A stretch of 64,000 bases of DNA from Exobasidium rhododendri. Its lineage: Eukaryota > Basidiomycota > Exobasidiomycetes > Exobasidiales > Exobasidiaceae. The translations under genes were made by a program, and so were the position numbers. Positions 43,348-55,600 of the stretch are shown here, piece by piece. Within the stretch, counting starts at the first letter, position 1, and the number at the start of each line of letters is the position of its first letter. The stretch covers positions 5,332,001-5,396,000 of the forward strand of contig CP110630.1 in assembly GCA_026210745.1 (NCBI GenBank). The letters run 5' to 3'. Below the pieces are notes generated by a model. The model saw nothing but the letters and a program-made list of their open reading frames with translations, ran no database searches and was not told where the DNA came from.

Positions 43348-43650
43348 ATTGGGTGTGTCTGTGTGTCTTTCGGCCACAAGAGGGAGGAGACGCAAAAAAA
43401 GGGTCTGTCTGCACGGTATGAATACGGTACCGTGCCAGGAAATCGCCAAAATTTGAATTCGTTGGTGGAAGTCGGTCCTTGTACACGTGGGCTCACCCTC
43501 TTAGTTCTCCATCCCTGTGTGGCTGCATTTTAAGGTTTGACAGTTTCGTTCTCTCGATGATCGGAAGAAGAGGGGCAATGATGTATGATAATATGAATCC
43601 TCAGCATCAGGAGAGCGACGTGAAGCTTGACTGCAGACTACGATACAGCG
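43348..43650. other. Intergenic region between two reverse-strand genes
   Basis: These 303 nt lie downstream of the prenyltransferase stop and upstream of the PQ-loop start. They should hold the PQ-loop promoter. I see no defined element. Confidence 0.45.
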
Positions 43651-44980
43651 TTAACGTGATATGTGATGACGGAGCCATTCGAGTGACTCGAGGCTAATGT
43701 TGAGCCGAGGATCAATGGGCTGTATTTTGCTTTTGATTTTCTCTTCACCGTATTGAGCATGCATGGACAGGGCAGCCAGTGCCAAGTACGAATGCATGAC
43801 ATCGGGCACATCATCAGGAGTTTTGGAAATACCTCCAACGGCCGTTTGACAGCTCAAGAGCCAATCGACATCTTCAGTCGTAGCTAAAAGGTCGTGGAAG
43901 CCAAGAATGTGAGCACTCGCCCCATTCCAAAACGAATAGCACACGTCCTCTGTCTTTTCAGTTCTTCCGTTGAAGCCACCATGATCGGGCTGCTGTCGAG
44001 ATACAAGCCATCGTTGGAGCGCTGACTTCTCCGGTAAGCTCGACAGTCTACCACACAAGGACAAGGCTGCTACTGCGCAGTAAGTCGATCCACCTGATAG
44101 AGATAAATGTTCCCCATCAGCCCCTGGCCCTCTTCCTGAATCTTCGGCATATCATTTCGCCACATTACCTTGAGACTCTTGATCTGGACCTTGCCCGAAT
44201 GCCCCATCATAATTCTGTTCCGAAGAAGTGGTGGGGAGAATTAGAACATAATAATCGATTCGGAAAAGAGTCTACACCCACTGACCCTGGCTTTCGTCAA
44301 GAAGTGTACTGCTGCGTCAACGTTAATTGCACTCCAATCGCTGAGCATACTGCTGATAGCAAATGCACAATAGATGAATCTGCAATCGTTCTCGTCTTGG
44401 CCTGCGCTTGGTGAGAAGCTGGTAAAGACGTACACTAGTAATCAGTACATTTGGATGTTCAAAATTTGGGGTCCAGTCTGACTTACCTTCCATCCCTTTG
44501 TTGCAAAGATTTCACATGTGATAGGATCGCAGTCTTATTCAGCTTTGAGAAGTCGTCTCGCAAGATAGCCAGATTGAGCAATGCCGTGTACGTCATGGCC
44601 AGATTCGATTTCGCTATGCTCAGAGGGAGGTACGGGGACGAACAGAATCCTCCGCCCTGCTCCTCGCTTAGCTGCTGATCGTATATCCACTCAATATAGT
44701 CCAAACGCTCCTCCTTCGACAGCTTAGTATCGATCAGGCCTAGGATATCTAGAGCGCCGAGACAGAAGTAGCTTAAAGTCATCCTGTAGATGGACATGCA
44801 ATAAGACTTGAGGCTGTGTCACTTCTCACTGATCAGAAACACCAAGAGAACTCACCTCTGCACGTCCCCAGAAGTGTATGCCGTCGGTAGCATACGAAGA
44901 TGTCGCAGCCAGAAAGCGCTGTGCCTCTTGACATCTAGCGAGCTATCTCTTCCACCTCCCTTACTTCCATCGCTTGTCAT
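43651..44980 (-). CDS. Protein geranylgeranyltransferase type I beta subunit (CDC43/Cwg2 type)
   Basis: GGTase-I attaches a C20 geranylgeranyl group to CaaX proteins such as Rho1 and Cdc42; the beta subunit holds the zinc and lipid sites. Exons: 44980-44856, 44783-44487, 44418-44286, 44214-44169, 44093-43651 (347 aa). Helical-repeat motifs appear in order: FWLRHLRMLP, RMTLSYFCLGALD, DCRFIYCAFAIS, DWSAI, YDGAFGQGP, GGSTYCAVAAL, GGFNGRTEK, DVCYSFW and DVMHSYLAL. The zinc ligands Asp and Cys (EDVCYSFW) and His (VMHSYL) are present. The ESHGG motif reads ESQGG, replacing a His that contacts the prenyl diphosphate in characterised enzymes. The exon 3 donor is the weaker GTCAGT. The IDPRLNIS near the C-terminus favours type I over FTase or Rab GGTase. 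Confidence 0.87.
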
Positions 44981-45219
44981 GACCGCTACAGTGTGGCAGT
45001 GAGGGAAAGAGGTAACTACTTTCAAGCACTGAAAATCGATTCTGGGGCTTTTGTCTTGCGCTCGGACCACACGAATCCTGACAAAATGTGACTGAAAAGC
45101 TAAAGAAAAAAAGAGTATGAGAAGAAGTTGCGCGTCCTTTTCCGTGAGTCCTATTCTGCGCAGGTTTGTTGTGACAATTCTACTCTACACGCATCTTCCA
45201 GCTGTGAGGGCAAGGGGTG

Positions 45220-46290
45220 ATGGAATTTGACCCACTGTCGAAAGACATAGCACCTCCTCGGCATGAGATAGAGTCAGAGAGCGAAGATGAACAGGCCGAG
45301 TCTAGCTCGACTCGAAGGCAAAACGCGTTCGCACCTCCGAGCGTAGAAGTAACACTGGACCAAGCAGCAAAGGGCAAGCATCTGATCGTATTTCTTGGTG
45401 AAGGCGGCGAAGCCTTTATACGGACGCAGCCCAGGCAGTGGTTGGAAATTGGTACGGTCGTAGTAGAAGCAGAGCAGGTGAATCAAATTTCCATCTTGAT
45501 AGCTAGCAGTATTAGTCGCCCCGGTCTGCTGACATGTCGCATGGTTCTCCTCTCCAGCATGGATCTATCGCCCAAGGGGAGTCAGTGGTCATACTGCTAT
45601 TGAGACCTTCCTCGACGATACTAAGGAATCAAGCCAGCTACGCTTACATCTGCTCGGCCATTTTAAAGACTCTTGAGCCATCGAAGTGAGTGCTTTGATG
45701 GGTCAAGATTTATAAACATCTGCTAATCCGTGCTACTCTTTCCCAGCCTCACCATTGTGGATGACTACAATTCAGCTCTGTATCTCTCCTCGAAAGAGTT
45801 TTACAACACACCTATCAGATATATTGCAGACCACACCATACCAAGCTTGGAGCCCTTTGAATCGCCTAATTACTTGCTAGGACTGGGAGCATCCATGATG
45901 AACGAGGTGAGATAAGTAGAGGATTCGAGGATCACGCTTGTGATGTATCATCTTCACCTTGCTAATCTTTAAACCGAATGATATGTCTTGCTTCACTTCC
46001 TACTTCAGAGCATTCTACTCTCCATCCCCAAGACTCTCATCTTACTGCCGCAGAGAATCAATCCTCACACACAGACTTGGTCTCGGGTGCAGGCTTCTTC
46101 GTCATCACTTGATACTCGACCCGAGCCTCTAGAGGAAGACCTGGCTGCTCAACTTCTCGCTCACATACCCCTCTCTCGACAAGCGGCCGTCAGTAGCCAA
46201 AATGGCACATCTATCGACGCTTTCCTGCAAGCCCGCCGCAGTCAAGCGAGGAAGAAGCTTGCCAAAAGTGTTTCAGCCATGTACGTATGA
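45220..46290 (+). CDS. Possible proteasome assembly chaperone 1 (PAC1/Pba1-like)
   Basis: If the call is right, this cytosolic protein pairs with PAC2 to guide assembly of the 20S proteasome alpha ring. Exons: 45220-45477, 45558-45685, 45747-45906, 46009-46290 (275 aa). It opens MEFDPLSKDI and has an acidic Ser-rich stretch, then alternating strands (HLIVFLGEGGEAFI, ESVVILLLRP) and a LTIVDDYNSALYL segment. Next come PIRYIA, PNYLLGLGASMMNE and a strand ILLSIPKTLILLP before a C-terminal helix rich in Arg/Lys. The strand order and the central PN-x-x-x-GL-A-A-like motif fit PAC1, but no single signature is decisive. ATG 45220 is the first Met after a GTG in the open frame. It is divergent from the GGTase gene (239 nt) and convergent with KRE6. 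Confidence 0.5.
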
Positions 46291-46516
46291 TCTACAAATA
46301 CATCTACGCGGTGACACTTTGTGTGTGAGGATTCGCTGGGAAGATGCTATTAAGACGATGACTTTGTCGCGCAGTAAGATGAGGAAAGGACTCACATTGT
46401 CAAACATTCAGCACTCATTGCGCAGGGAATTGCCAGGACTGACAGCAGAAACGAGAGAGTTGGAGGCAGAATGTCAAGGCTTCGGCGCTCACTACTCCCC
46501 CTTCCGGACTAGGTAC

Positions 46517-49112
46517 TCACTTGACCTGACCGAAGCCACCTGAGGACCGATCGCCAGTCCAGATGGTCAAGTTTGGGTTATGATAAGCTTCCCAATGCTT
46601 GTCGATGTATCCTTTTGTTGGGTAATTGACCGCTGAAGTAGAGTGTCAGAAAGATGGACTCCTCGTGAGACGTCACAGTTCGAGCGAGGACGGCTTCTTA
46701 CTCACGATCACATCCGATGTTCTCTTCATCTTCCGGCTGCCAGATGCGAACGTAATCGATCTTGAACTTCGCAGGAAAGCGGAGGTCGTCCCAGTTGACT
46801 TTAATTTTAAGGAGAGTGTATCAGCTAAAGCGGACACTTTGCGTCTGCCGGGTAAAATCCACCGCTCTCACCATAAGTAAAACTGCTGGAGACGCCTAAG
46901 TTGAGCAAGATGTACATTGGCTCTGGTGGAATGAGTCGTTGTCCTATCTCCGTGGCAGCATTGGGTCCGATAGCCTGTGGATGCAGTCTCCACATCGGTT
47001 TCCCACCGTTAAGCCAAGTGATGTAGCTTCCTGAATCAGTGCCAGGCTTGTATTCATATCCCCAAGAGTCAAATTTGGCTCCAGTGTCTTGGTAGACTTC
47101 CTTCTTGGTGCGTATGAGTCCACTGGCAGCCTGTTGGTACACTGAACCGGTGTATGTGTTCAACTGAGCATCGGAATCGTAAAATTCGTAGCTGCCGGTC
47201 GTGTTTGTCATATTGTAGCCACTGTCGTAGGGTGCCATCTGTAAAGACATGGAGACATGGCCAAAATCACCCTTCTTATTACTTGCTTGTGCTTCAATGA
47301 TGTCGATTTCCGGGGCCGAACGACCGACGAAAGAGCCGTCGGGATGGCGAGGACCGGGGTGATCGGTGGAATTGTGGCATGTGCATCGACTCAATCGCTG
47401 CCCCGGAAGATAGCTCAAGCCAGGTCCGTACTGGTCTACATAGACTCCTGTCGTCTCTGCTGCGACCGGTCCACTTCCTTTCATCTTGGAATAAGTCTGG
47501 TTCGCCAAGGTGCCGACGTCACAGGTATCATAGGTGTAGGGCCTGGTAGGAAGAGACGCTATTCTTGTAAGCTAGTCATCAATTTGTTAATGTTAGTGGT
47601 CCACTCACCACATTCCGTCCGTGGTCGCACCAAAGCCAGCTCTTCCTAGGTTGCCCATCGTCCAGGCAGCTGGCCACAGTCCAGAGATGTCGGGCGAGCC
47701 TGGAAGCATGGCGCGCACTTCTATCTGTCTACAGAGGATCAATAAGAGTGAGTGACTTCACTCGCTACAGTTCTGCACAGTGCTAATCTTACCCTCCAGT
47801 AAAGCACATCTTGTTCCAAGTGGTAAGCATACCGCCGCGAAAGTTGAGATTGTGATCGACCACTTCAGACAAAGTAATCACCAAGCTGCCGTTCTTGGTA
47901 GTGATGGCTGCAGGATTGTACCATTCGTAATTCTGCGTACCCCAATAATTCAGATCAACTGCTTCCCAGAAGGGATCGTCACCTGGGTACTGGAGAACGA
48001 ACATGACTTTTCAATGCGCCAATCTCTCCCAATTCAGCTAGAAACATGGCTCACAAAACTTCTACCTGGAACGTTAAACTCATCGCTAAAGACCAGCTTG
48101 AGGTTCTTGCTACCGTCTGCGCTCTTCTTTGAGTAGAAATTCGCTGGCGTGTCTCGATCAATGAGGCTTGGTAAGCCAAGAAGAGAGGGTATCTGACCTG
48201 ACGCATTTGTACCTCCGAGATTGAATCCTCCTTTCGTGCTTTCTTTTACTTTATTCAAAGACGTCAGTACTGGAAAGCCGCCAAATAGCATCAGCAGACA
48301 CGCAGCCAGGAAAAGCAAGAAGCCAACGTTCATCATCCCTCTCTGGGTAAATAGAGTTTTGATGAAGTTCCTCTTATCGTGTATCTTTGCCACGTCAACA
48401 AAGTGTAAGTGATCGTCCTCCTCGGGTCCTGTGATGAAGTCTAGCTCGAAAACAGCGGCATGAGAAGCATTCTCAAATTTTTCCATGCAGCTGCTTTCGG
48501 GAGTGGCTATGAATCGATGGCCTTGGTCGGATGCTGTGCAAGTACCACCTGAGAAATTTCGCTTGCTTTCCAGAGGGGGTGATCGGGGGTAGAGGCCACG
48601 GGAATCGAATGAATCAGGAAATTTATTAGTCGGAGACAGTGTCTGCTGATGAGGGAAAGAATAGATACGGCTTAATCTTGCATGCTCAACTTTGCTGTCA
48701 TCGCCCAGACACACCCTGTACACACCGCATTAACGACAACTTCAGATGGCGAAACGTTGAAGTGCTGGCTTGCGAAGGTCGACATGGAGCCTGCGATGGA
48801 TGGACTTGGCCGTAAGGATGGCGAGAAAGACTGGCAGCTCACTGGTGAGGCTTCTTGGACCGCAGGCGAGTAGGCTCTGCCTTCGACGTGAAAGATGTTC
48901 ATGCCAACGTCCTCCGACTCGTTTGCTAAATTCAGAGAGATCGTTTCTTCGATGGGCAAGGAGGAGCTGGTGACATGACAGTCGCGATCGTGAGCGCCAT
49001 CAGACAACGTTCGCGTAGTGAGAAGCTCGCTACGTCGAGTGGAAGATGAGAGCAAATGAAGATCCAAGCTGCTGCTATCTACTTGTTTAGAAGTCTGACT
49101 TTCGGATGACAT
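46517..49112 (-). CDS. KRE6: Beta-1,6-glucan synthesis protein KRE6/SKN1 (GH16-like)
   Basis: Kre6/Skn1 are type II membrane proteins of the ER, Golgi and cell surface needed for beta-1,6-glucan in the wall. Exons: 49112-48724, 48676-48055, 47989-47793, 47728-47609, 47542-46872, 46798-46706, 46632-46517 (735 aa). A Ser-rich cytosolic N-terminus precedes one transmembrane helix ([20 protein letters not shown]). The GH16-like domain follows with [44 protein letters not shown], the catalytic EIDIIEAQ, and DYVRIWQP. It ends with a Cys ([16 protein letters not shown]) and a short WTGD segment. The E-x-D-x-x-E acids are intact. Intron 1 is only about 46 nt, with donor GTGTAC. The neighbours do not suggest an operon-like link. 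Confidence 0.92.
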
Positions 49113-50264
49113 GCTGGAGGGGAGGGGCACGATTGTATTCAATGCTGTGAGTAAGGCAAGATACAAAGGAGACGTATGAGGGTTCTATACTACCTGGCAT
49201 GTAAAATGTATGCCAGTGCAAGCAGCATCGGACTCCCTGGGCGTCACATTGACTTGGCCCCCTTGCCTCCCGCTTCTTGCACTACAATGCGCTGGCCAGT
49301 CGAGCGGCATTCAGGCAATGTCTACACTTTAAGCAGTACTTAGCGCTTTGCAAGCTCTGCTCTGTGTCTATTTCACAGCTGTCGAGAGAGGAACGATCTG
49401 AGCCTATTCGGTGTGCAGTCTCACGCCATGATGAAACACCAGCCAGCACTTCCCAGCCATCTTTCCCACTGTATGCAGTAATTAGTGCTACACCCCTCGC
49501 CCTCTCCTAGCCTGATCTCGCCCTGCAGATACAGAGAGACGGATTCTTCACTTGATCGACACCGGCGCACCTATCTCTTCTGTTTACACAAGCTCGAAAG
49601 GTTGACAAAGAGCACACACACTCAGACCAATCCGTCTTAGAGCTTGACTGAGAATGGAGGTTCCCAATGGAATTCTAGACAACGGGATTAAAACAGGGAA
49701 CACTGTGTGTGAGACCTTGGCGCGCGCCCAGAGCGACACATTGGAATGACTCAAAAGCGCGCTAGTGCAGTGCCTAAAGCAAGGCCAAAGATGGATCGAA
49801 TTGAATCTCACCTCGGCAGATCATTCTCGTCCTTGGTTCCCGATACTCCCAAACGACGTTGCAAGAAAGTCGCCATCTCTCGCGATCGCTCCTCCGGCGC
49901 CTTGTCACGCCTTCACACTACGATAATTGATCGACGATAGATCCCTCCCTTCTACAATCTTCTGCTGCAAATCCCAGCCTTTACTAAAGTAGCAGCGGGA
50001 CACTGACGTCAGAAGACAGCATCGTAATTCACCAACAAACTTTGGAGGGGTTACCCGGCATAAATTCTGCCGTTACTTCTTCTTGCTGATACGCCGTTGC
50101 TTCTCATAAGTTTGGTACAGGCGCAGACACTTCTATAACAGGGTCTACTCACCTCCAGGAAAATACACTTCGACTCCTTGCGGGCGACGCCGCCGACGAC
50201 CAAGGAGCGCCCAACAAAAGATTGGGAAAGCAGTAGAGGGCCACCAATTTTCTTTCACTTCGCC
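49113..50264. other. Divergent intergenic region between KRE6 and the NIPA-like gene
   Basis: A gap of 1152 nt carries both promoters. One 64-codon frame (49746-49940, +) is present, basic and Arg/Ser-rich, without homology I can recognise or codon-level support. A CpG-containing GGCGCGCGCC-like palindromic patch lies at about 49721-49731. No gene is supported with confidence. Confidence 0.45.
49746..49940 (+). CDS. Doubtful small ORF, 64 aa, basic
   Basis: It begins with ATG and ends TAG, and encodes an Arg/Ser/Lys-rich peptide with SLVPDTPKRRCKK in the middle. There is no domain, signal peptide or membrane helix. It could be a small nuclear protein, part of a 5' leader of the next gene, or chance. 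I list it because nothing else fills the region. Confidence 0.15.
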   Translation: MTQKRASAVPKARPKMDRIESHLGRSFSSLVPDTPKRRCKKVAISRDRSSGALSRLHTTIIDRR

Positions 50265-52056
50265 ATGTTGAAATTATTCAGATACAACTCTCGAGCTTGG
50301 CCTAGATCGCATAGCGTCCTCCTTGGGCTCGCAGCCATTCTGATCCTGCTCCACAGCGCGCAAGCAGCACCCTCTTCGTTCGATTCTCCCGATCACTACC
50401 TCCGACAATCCTCGAATGATCGACTTCCCAGCACTTCTATTGAAGGAACCACTCACTTCTCTTCGTTGTCTAGAGACAAATGGATCGGTCTTGGACTGGC
50501 TATCAGTAGTAGTCTGGCAATTGGGACAAGTTTCATCATCACAAAGAAAGTAAGTCGGCCTAGGTCATGAAGCTTTTTCCACTTGGTCCATTTGCTGAAA
50601 TGACGTGATATCCCTACAGGGCTTGATAGATGCTGCCGAAAGGGGAAGTGGTCTGGCCTCTGATGGTCACTCGTACCTACAGAATCCAATCTGGTGGGCG
50701 GGGATGTCTACTATGATCGTGGGCGAAGTAGCAAACTTTGCTGCTTATACGTTTGCCCCTCCGATTCTCGTCACTCCTTTGGGCGCATTGAGTGTACTGA
50801 TTGGAGCTATCTTGGCTTCGTTCATTCTCAAAGAGGAGCTGGGAAGGTTGGGCAAGGTAGGCTGTACATTGTGCTTAGTGGGAACTGTCATCATTGTCGT
50901 CAACGCTCCCGAAGACAAGGAAATCACAACAGTGGACGAAATGCTCAATTATGCGATACAGCCTTGTAAGTGGGGATCGTAGAGAGAAGCAAGGTAGAGG
51001 GAAGCGACATCTCACTGTCCTGCCCCACTATCCACCAGCCTTCATGATGTACTGCATCTTTGTCACAGCTTTCTCCATCTTCATGATCTGGCGAATGGTG
51101 CCAAGATACGGAAAGAGGACTCCACTAGTCTATATTTCGATATGCAGCTTCGTTGGGTCCATTTCAGTCATGAGTGTCAAGGGATTCGGTGTGGCTCTCA
51201 AGTTGACGCTGGACGGAAACAATCAATTCACACATCCGTCTACGTACTGCTTTGCTCTTGTCGTCATTGTGTGCATTCTCGTTCAAATGAACTACTTCAA
51301 CAAGGCACTAGATCAATTCTCTACGAATATGTGAGTCTAAGAACGAAGGTCACCTCCCTTTTTAAGTCAACATACTGATGATTTCCATCCGCATCCTCTC
51401 TTCTCACCCTCTCCACTGCCGCCTTGCACAGCGTGAATCCGATCTACTACGTCATGTTTACGGCCTCGACCATCTTTGCATCATTTCTACTCTTCCGAGG
51501 ATTCAACACGGCTGGAGCACCTGCCGTATCCCTATTAGGAGGCTTTATTGTCATCTTCGTTGGTGTCTACTTGCTCAACCTGAATCGTCTGATCGACCCA
51601 ATCACACAGCAACCTCGCGTTTCGCTCGTAACGGGAGAAGGATTAGCAGGCACCGGACGGCTTTCTGAACATCACGAAAGATTACTGAACGGAGATGGCT
51701 ATCATGCCAATCACGCTAGATTCAGCTTGAATGGACGGGAAAGTATGTCGCAATATCCAAACGGGAGGAGAGGAGAACACCGGCATGGCAGATCAGAAAG
51801 CAACGGCAGTGTCCTCTTTAGTGCATATGATCAAGAAGATTCGCTTGGTCTGAATCCACTGAATGAAGACGACGACGATGACGACGAAGGCAGAGAGGAA
51901 TTTGGGGGAGCGAGAAGGAATCATACATCATCCTTGAAGAAGAAACTTTATCACGATCGCAGTTTCAGTGATGGCATTAATAGGCACGGCACTTCAAACG
52001 ACGTTGCTATGCTCGATAACGATGTGCCGGATCATCGTGGGAATCTTCGACGGTGA
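50265..52056 (+). CDS. NIPA-family magnesium transporter
   Basis: NIPA proteins are multi-helix membrane proteins of the drug/metabolite transporter fold that move Mg2+. Exons: 50265-50549, 50620-50965, 51039-51330, 51432-52056 (515 aa). A signal-like N-terminus (HSVLLGLAAILILLHSAQAA) precedes the first family helix (WIGLGLAISSSLAIGTSFIITKKGL), whose GTSFIITKKGL is the NIPA signature. The family pairs NFAAYTFAPPILVTPLGALSVL and ILASFILKEELGRLGKVG follow, then SVKGFG and the NPIYYVMFTASTIFASFLLF region. The last 150 residues are a cytosolic disordered tail with a GEGL start, His/Arg-rich patches and an Asp/Glu run. About nine helices are expected. The substrate is by family only. It converges on the RRM gene with 623 nt between. 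Confidence 0.88.
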
Positions 52057-52679
52057 AGAAAAGGAGCACTCAATGAAGAAGTAAAGAAAGGGGGGGGGGG
52101 AGAAGGAGGAGGGGTGATAATTGCATATCTTCTTCTGTTTGCTCTCGATTTGCAACCCTTTCTTGCGATTTTCCTGCAGCGTGTATCGATGAGCACTCTT
52201 CCTGACCTCAATCCACCCGTCGCCACCCCTTTCCACCTCTAGCTTGGAGCTCTCCGTTTTGAGATATTCTTCCCTCGCTTCTCCTCTTTACTCCTCCTCA
52301 GTGGTCTGAGTACACTGACTCCGCTTCTTGTGTAGCCCAATGCTCTAGCAATGCTCCGCCAATGTACTCCAATAGCAATCTATCCTGTCAGCTGTCACGT
52401 CGTCCGTAGCCATCACTTTAAAAAAATGGACTCCATCAAATAGGAAGTCAGATAACTGAGAGATTTCTTATGGACGTAGGTAGGAAGCCGGGGTAGGGAG
52501 ATTGAAAGAAAGAGAGAGGTGATGAAAGAGTGAAGGAAGGAAGAAAGGTAGGTCACGCGGTGGATTGGGAAAAAGGAGTAGTTGCACTACACAGAAACAG
52601 AGTAACGAGACGGGTTGAGAGAGGAGCGAAGATCGAGATAGTGAATGAAAATTGTATGTATCGACTTTTCTTGAATGCC
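52057..52679. other. Convergent 3' intergenic region with a G11 run
   Basis: A run of eleven G (about 52090-52100) followed by GA-rich sequence lies just after the NIPA stop. The rest is AT/CT-rich. An ORF at 52530-52904 starts here but runs antisense to the RRM gene and lacks support. This is probably 3' UTR sequence. Confidence 0.5.
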
Positions 52680-55600
52680 CTACGCCGCTTTGATGGAAGC
52701 GACAGTGCTAAATCCTGCAGCGTCGACTGCTTCAGTGCCTGGGACAAGATCAACCGTGGTAGGTTCTGCCTTTGCTGGGCATTTTGCATCAAAGATTTTT
52801 CCAGAGTCCGACTTGGTCAGTCCTTTGCCCTCTTCGTTGTGTGTTGCACCTCGGAAAGAGGAAAACGACGCTATCGCCGAATTGGAACCCGAGTCAATGA
52901 CTAAAGAATCTCCCTCTTCCGTCACAGACTCCTGCTTCGAGATGTTCGCGCCGAGTGGAACGGCTCCTTGGTCATTGTTGGGCATCGGAGTGGACGTTCG
53001 AATGGGCATGCCTTGACCGTCTTCTTTGCATTCAATGGTGACGCAAGCAAGGTGTTCATCCAGCGACTTGGCAGTGATCGGAACGCCTGGGTCAGTACTG
53101 AGCGAGAAAGGCATGGGTGACAATGTGGCTTCAGCATTCGCACTAGTAGTAGTGGCTGGAATTGGTGCCGTGCTGGTCTTGCTTTGAACAGGTGTGACGA
53201 AGGGCAGAGCGATGCCACTCTCCTTTGACGTGTGAGCAGAGAGGACATTTGTAGCGAAGGCGGTTGATGCTTCACAGCTGTCACGAGGCGTCATATCAGT
53301 CATGCCCAGTGCATTGTTCTTATTGCCGTCGGAAGGGTGCAGAGTAGTCTTCAACTTTTGCTGCTGCTGCTGCTGCTGTAGATGCTCTTGTGCTTGTGCC
53401 TTCATCATCTGTGAAGGGATCATACCGAGGTATGGATTACCGTTGTAGTAGAGTGAGCTCTGATAAGCCGCTTGTTGGCAAAGGTCACTGTTACTCTTGT
53501 TTAGCAGCAACTGAGAAAGACCAAATGCTTCCGCCTGCGGGCTGTCGAAGGTCAAACCAGCCTGGGCTTCGAGTAATGCCTTTGCATGCTGTTGATGGAC
53601 GTCGGGAGGTAAGTAGGTCGGTTTGCTTCGAGTGCTACCTGGTCTACTACCGCTGTCCACCTTTCCAAGAACAGGCGAAGCACCGGAGAGCGGGGTAGAT
53701 GTAAAAGAGAGGGGAGAAAGGCTCTTGTTCGAATGAGGAGCAAAGGGGGAATTGATCGAAGTGGTCATGGAAGAAGGGGAGTAAAGGCTATTGGCGTAAT
53801 TCAGCCCATATGCCGCCGAGTTAGGGTAAAGCAAAGGATTGTTGTAGACTTCCGAGTTCAAGAGATTCCAATTGGCAGCAGCCATGTTTGGTGACCAGGG
53901 AGCGTAGCTGAAACCAGGAGAGTTCACGCCAAGAGGAGGAGACACAAACGCTGCCGTCGTACTGCTGTTTTGCGGAGTGCCAAAGCCAGCCCAATTTTGC
54001 AGGCCGTGCTGTAGGGAAGCCAGATAGAGCGGATCGACAAAGCTTGTAGCTTCCAAGAGGCCACTAGAAGTCGTTGGCTTGAGCGAGGAAGTCGCTTTCG
54101 TCCCCGTGCCGACGCTCTGTTTCAGTCGCTTTTGGGCTTCACTGTCAGCGAAGCGAGCCTGCAGTGGAGTCGTTTGGCCGACCACAATCTGGCGAGGGAA
54201 GGAATCATGCGAAGCTGAGCACCAAACTACTCTCCTCCTGGTCTGATTCTCTCTCTTACCTTTCCGTGCAGCTTGTCGATACATTCTTGTGCGATGTCAC
54301 GGTCACGAAGACGCACAAATCCTACACCTCGGGAAGCGCCACTGTCGTCTAGCAAGATGCGTAGGCTGACGACAAGATGAGGGGCAAACAGTTGTTCTAG
54401 CTGATGAGGTGTCATGTCGAGTGGTAGGTTGCTCACGTAGACATTCGAGGTTGTGTTGTCGGACAGCTTGCGCAGCTTGGTACTGAACGATTCCTGTAAT
54501 CAAAGCTCCCCCAAAGTCAGCAGATCTCTCTGGATGCAGATATCAAGCAATACCACCACTACTACTCACCTTGGCCCAGGAAGTGGTGAGACCGTGAAGA
54601 GGAAGCTGCTGTAACGCCGTCTCTGCATCGAGAGGATGCTCGTACATGACAAAGCCGTAGCTGAAAATGAAGAGCAAAAAAGTCAGTACAGGTCTTCGCT
54701 GGCAAGCTCCTTCTTTCCTTCTCTCTCTCTCTCGTCTCTCACCCTTTGCACAGTCCCGTCTCTTGGTTGATGATGGCTTTGTGACTCTTGACAGGTCCAA
54801 AGCAGGATCCAAGACGGTGCAAGTCATCGTCCGTTGTGCTGTCAAACGTCTTTACAATCAGCACCGTGCTTTCCCCCGGCAGGAATGCAAGTTTACACTT
54901 ACTGCGATGGTAGGTTGTTCACATAGATGTTCGTCGTTGTGTTGATATCATCGCGATCTGTCAAGCAGGGCACTCGACTTGCATCATAAGCACCGGCCGG
55001 TTCAATCGAGAAGTCTTGGAGAACAGCGTCAGGCATGCGAAGTTGTAACACACTTCAAACAGTATCACTTACTAGACAGCACCTTTAATCCCTCCACGGA
55101 TGCTCGCAATTGCGCCAAGACTTGAGCAGAGGCAAGCTGCTGCTTTGCCAGGGTACTGTTCACCAACAAGTTTGGATACAAAGAAGAGTGTGACAGGCCA
55201 GACTGTGCCAATAAGGTAGCTGCATCATTGATAGCAGCTGCCTGAGCAAAGACATCCCTTGTTGATGATCTTACATCCTCTTCCTTACCCGCTGCTTGCT
55301 TGTTGATGGTCTGGTCGGGTTCGGTGAAAAATCGAACACTACGAGCCTTGTCGTCATGGTGAGATACGTTTGACTCTAGGCTCTCGTTTGCTTTCGTAGA
55401 AACGGACGTGGTTCTCTCTCTACTGGCCTTTGATCCTCGAAATCGAGGTGGCGTGGCTGCAGTAGGGACATCGTTTCTTTCCTCTCTGGCACTGGCCGTC
55501 GACCCTTCCTCCTCTTCGTGGACAGCTTTCTTTGATGTTCTGGATACCGAGCTTTGGTGACTGGGACGAGGTTTTCGCAAAATCCGAGCGGCCTTGTTCA

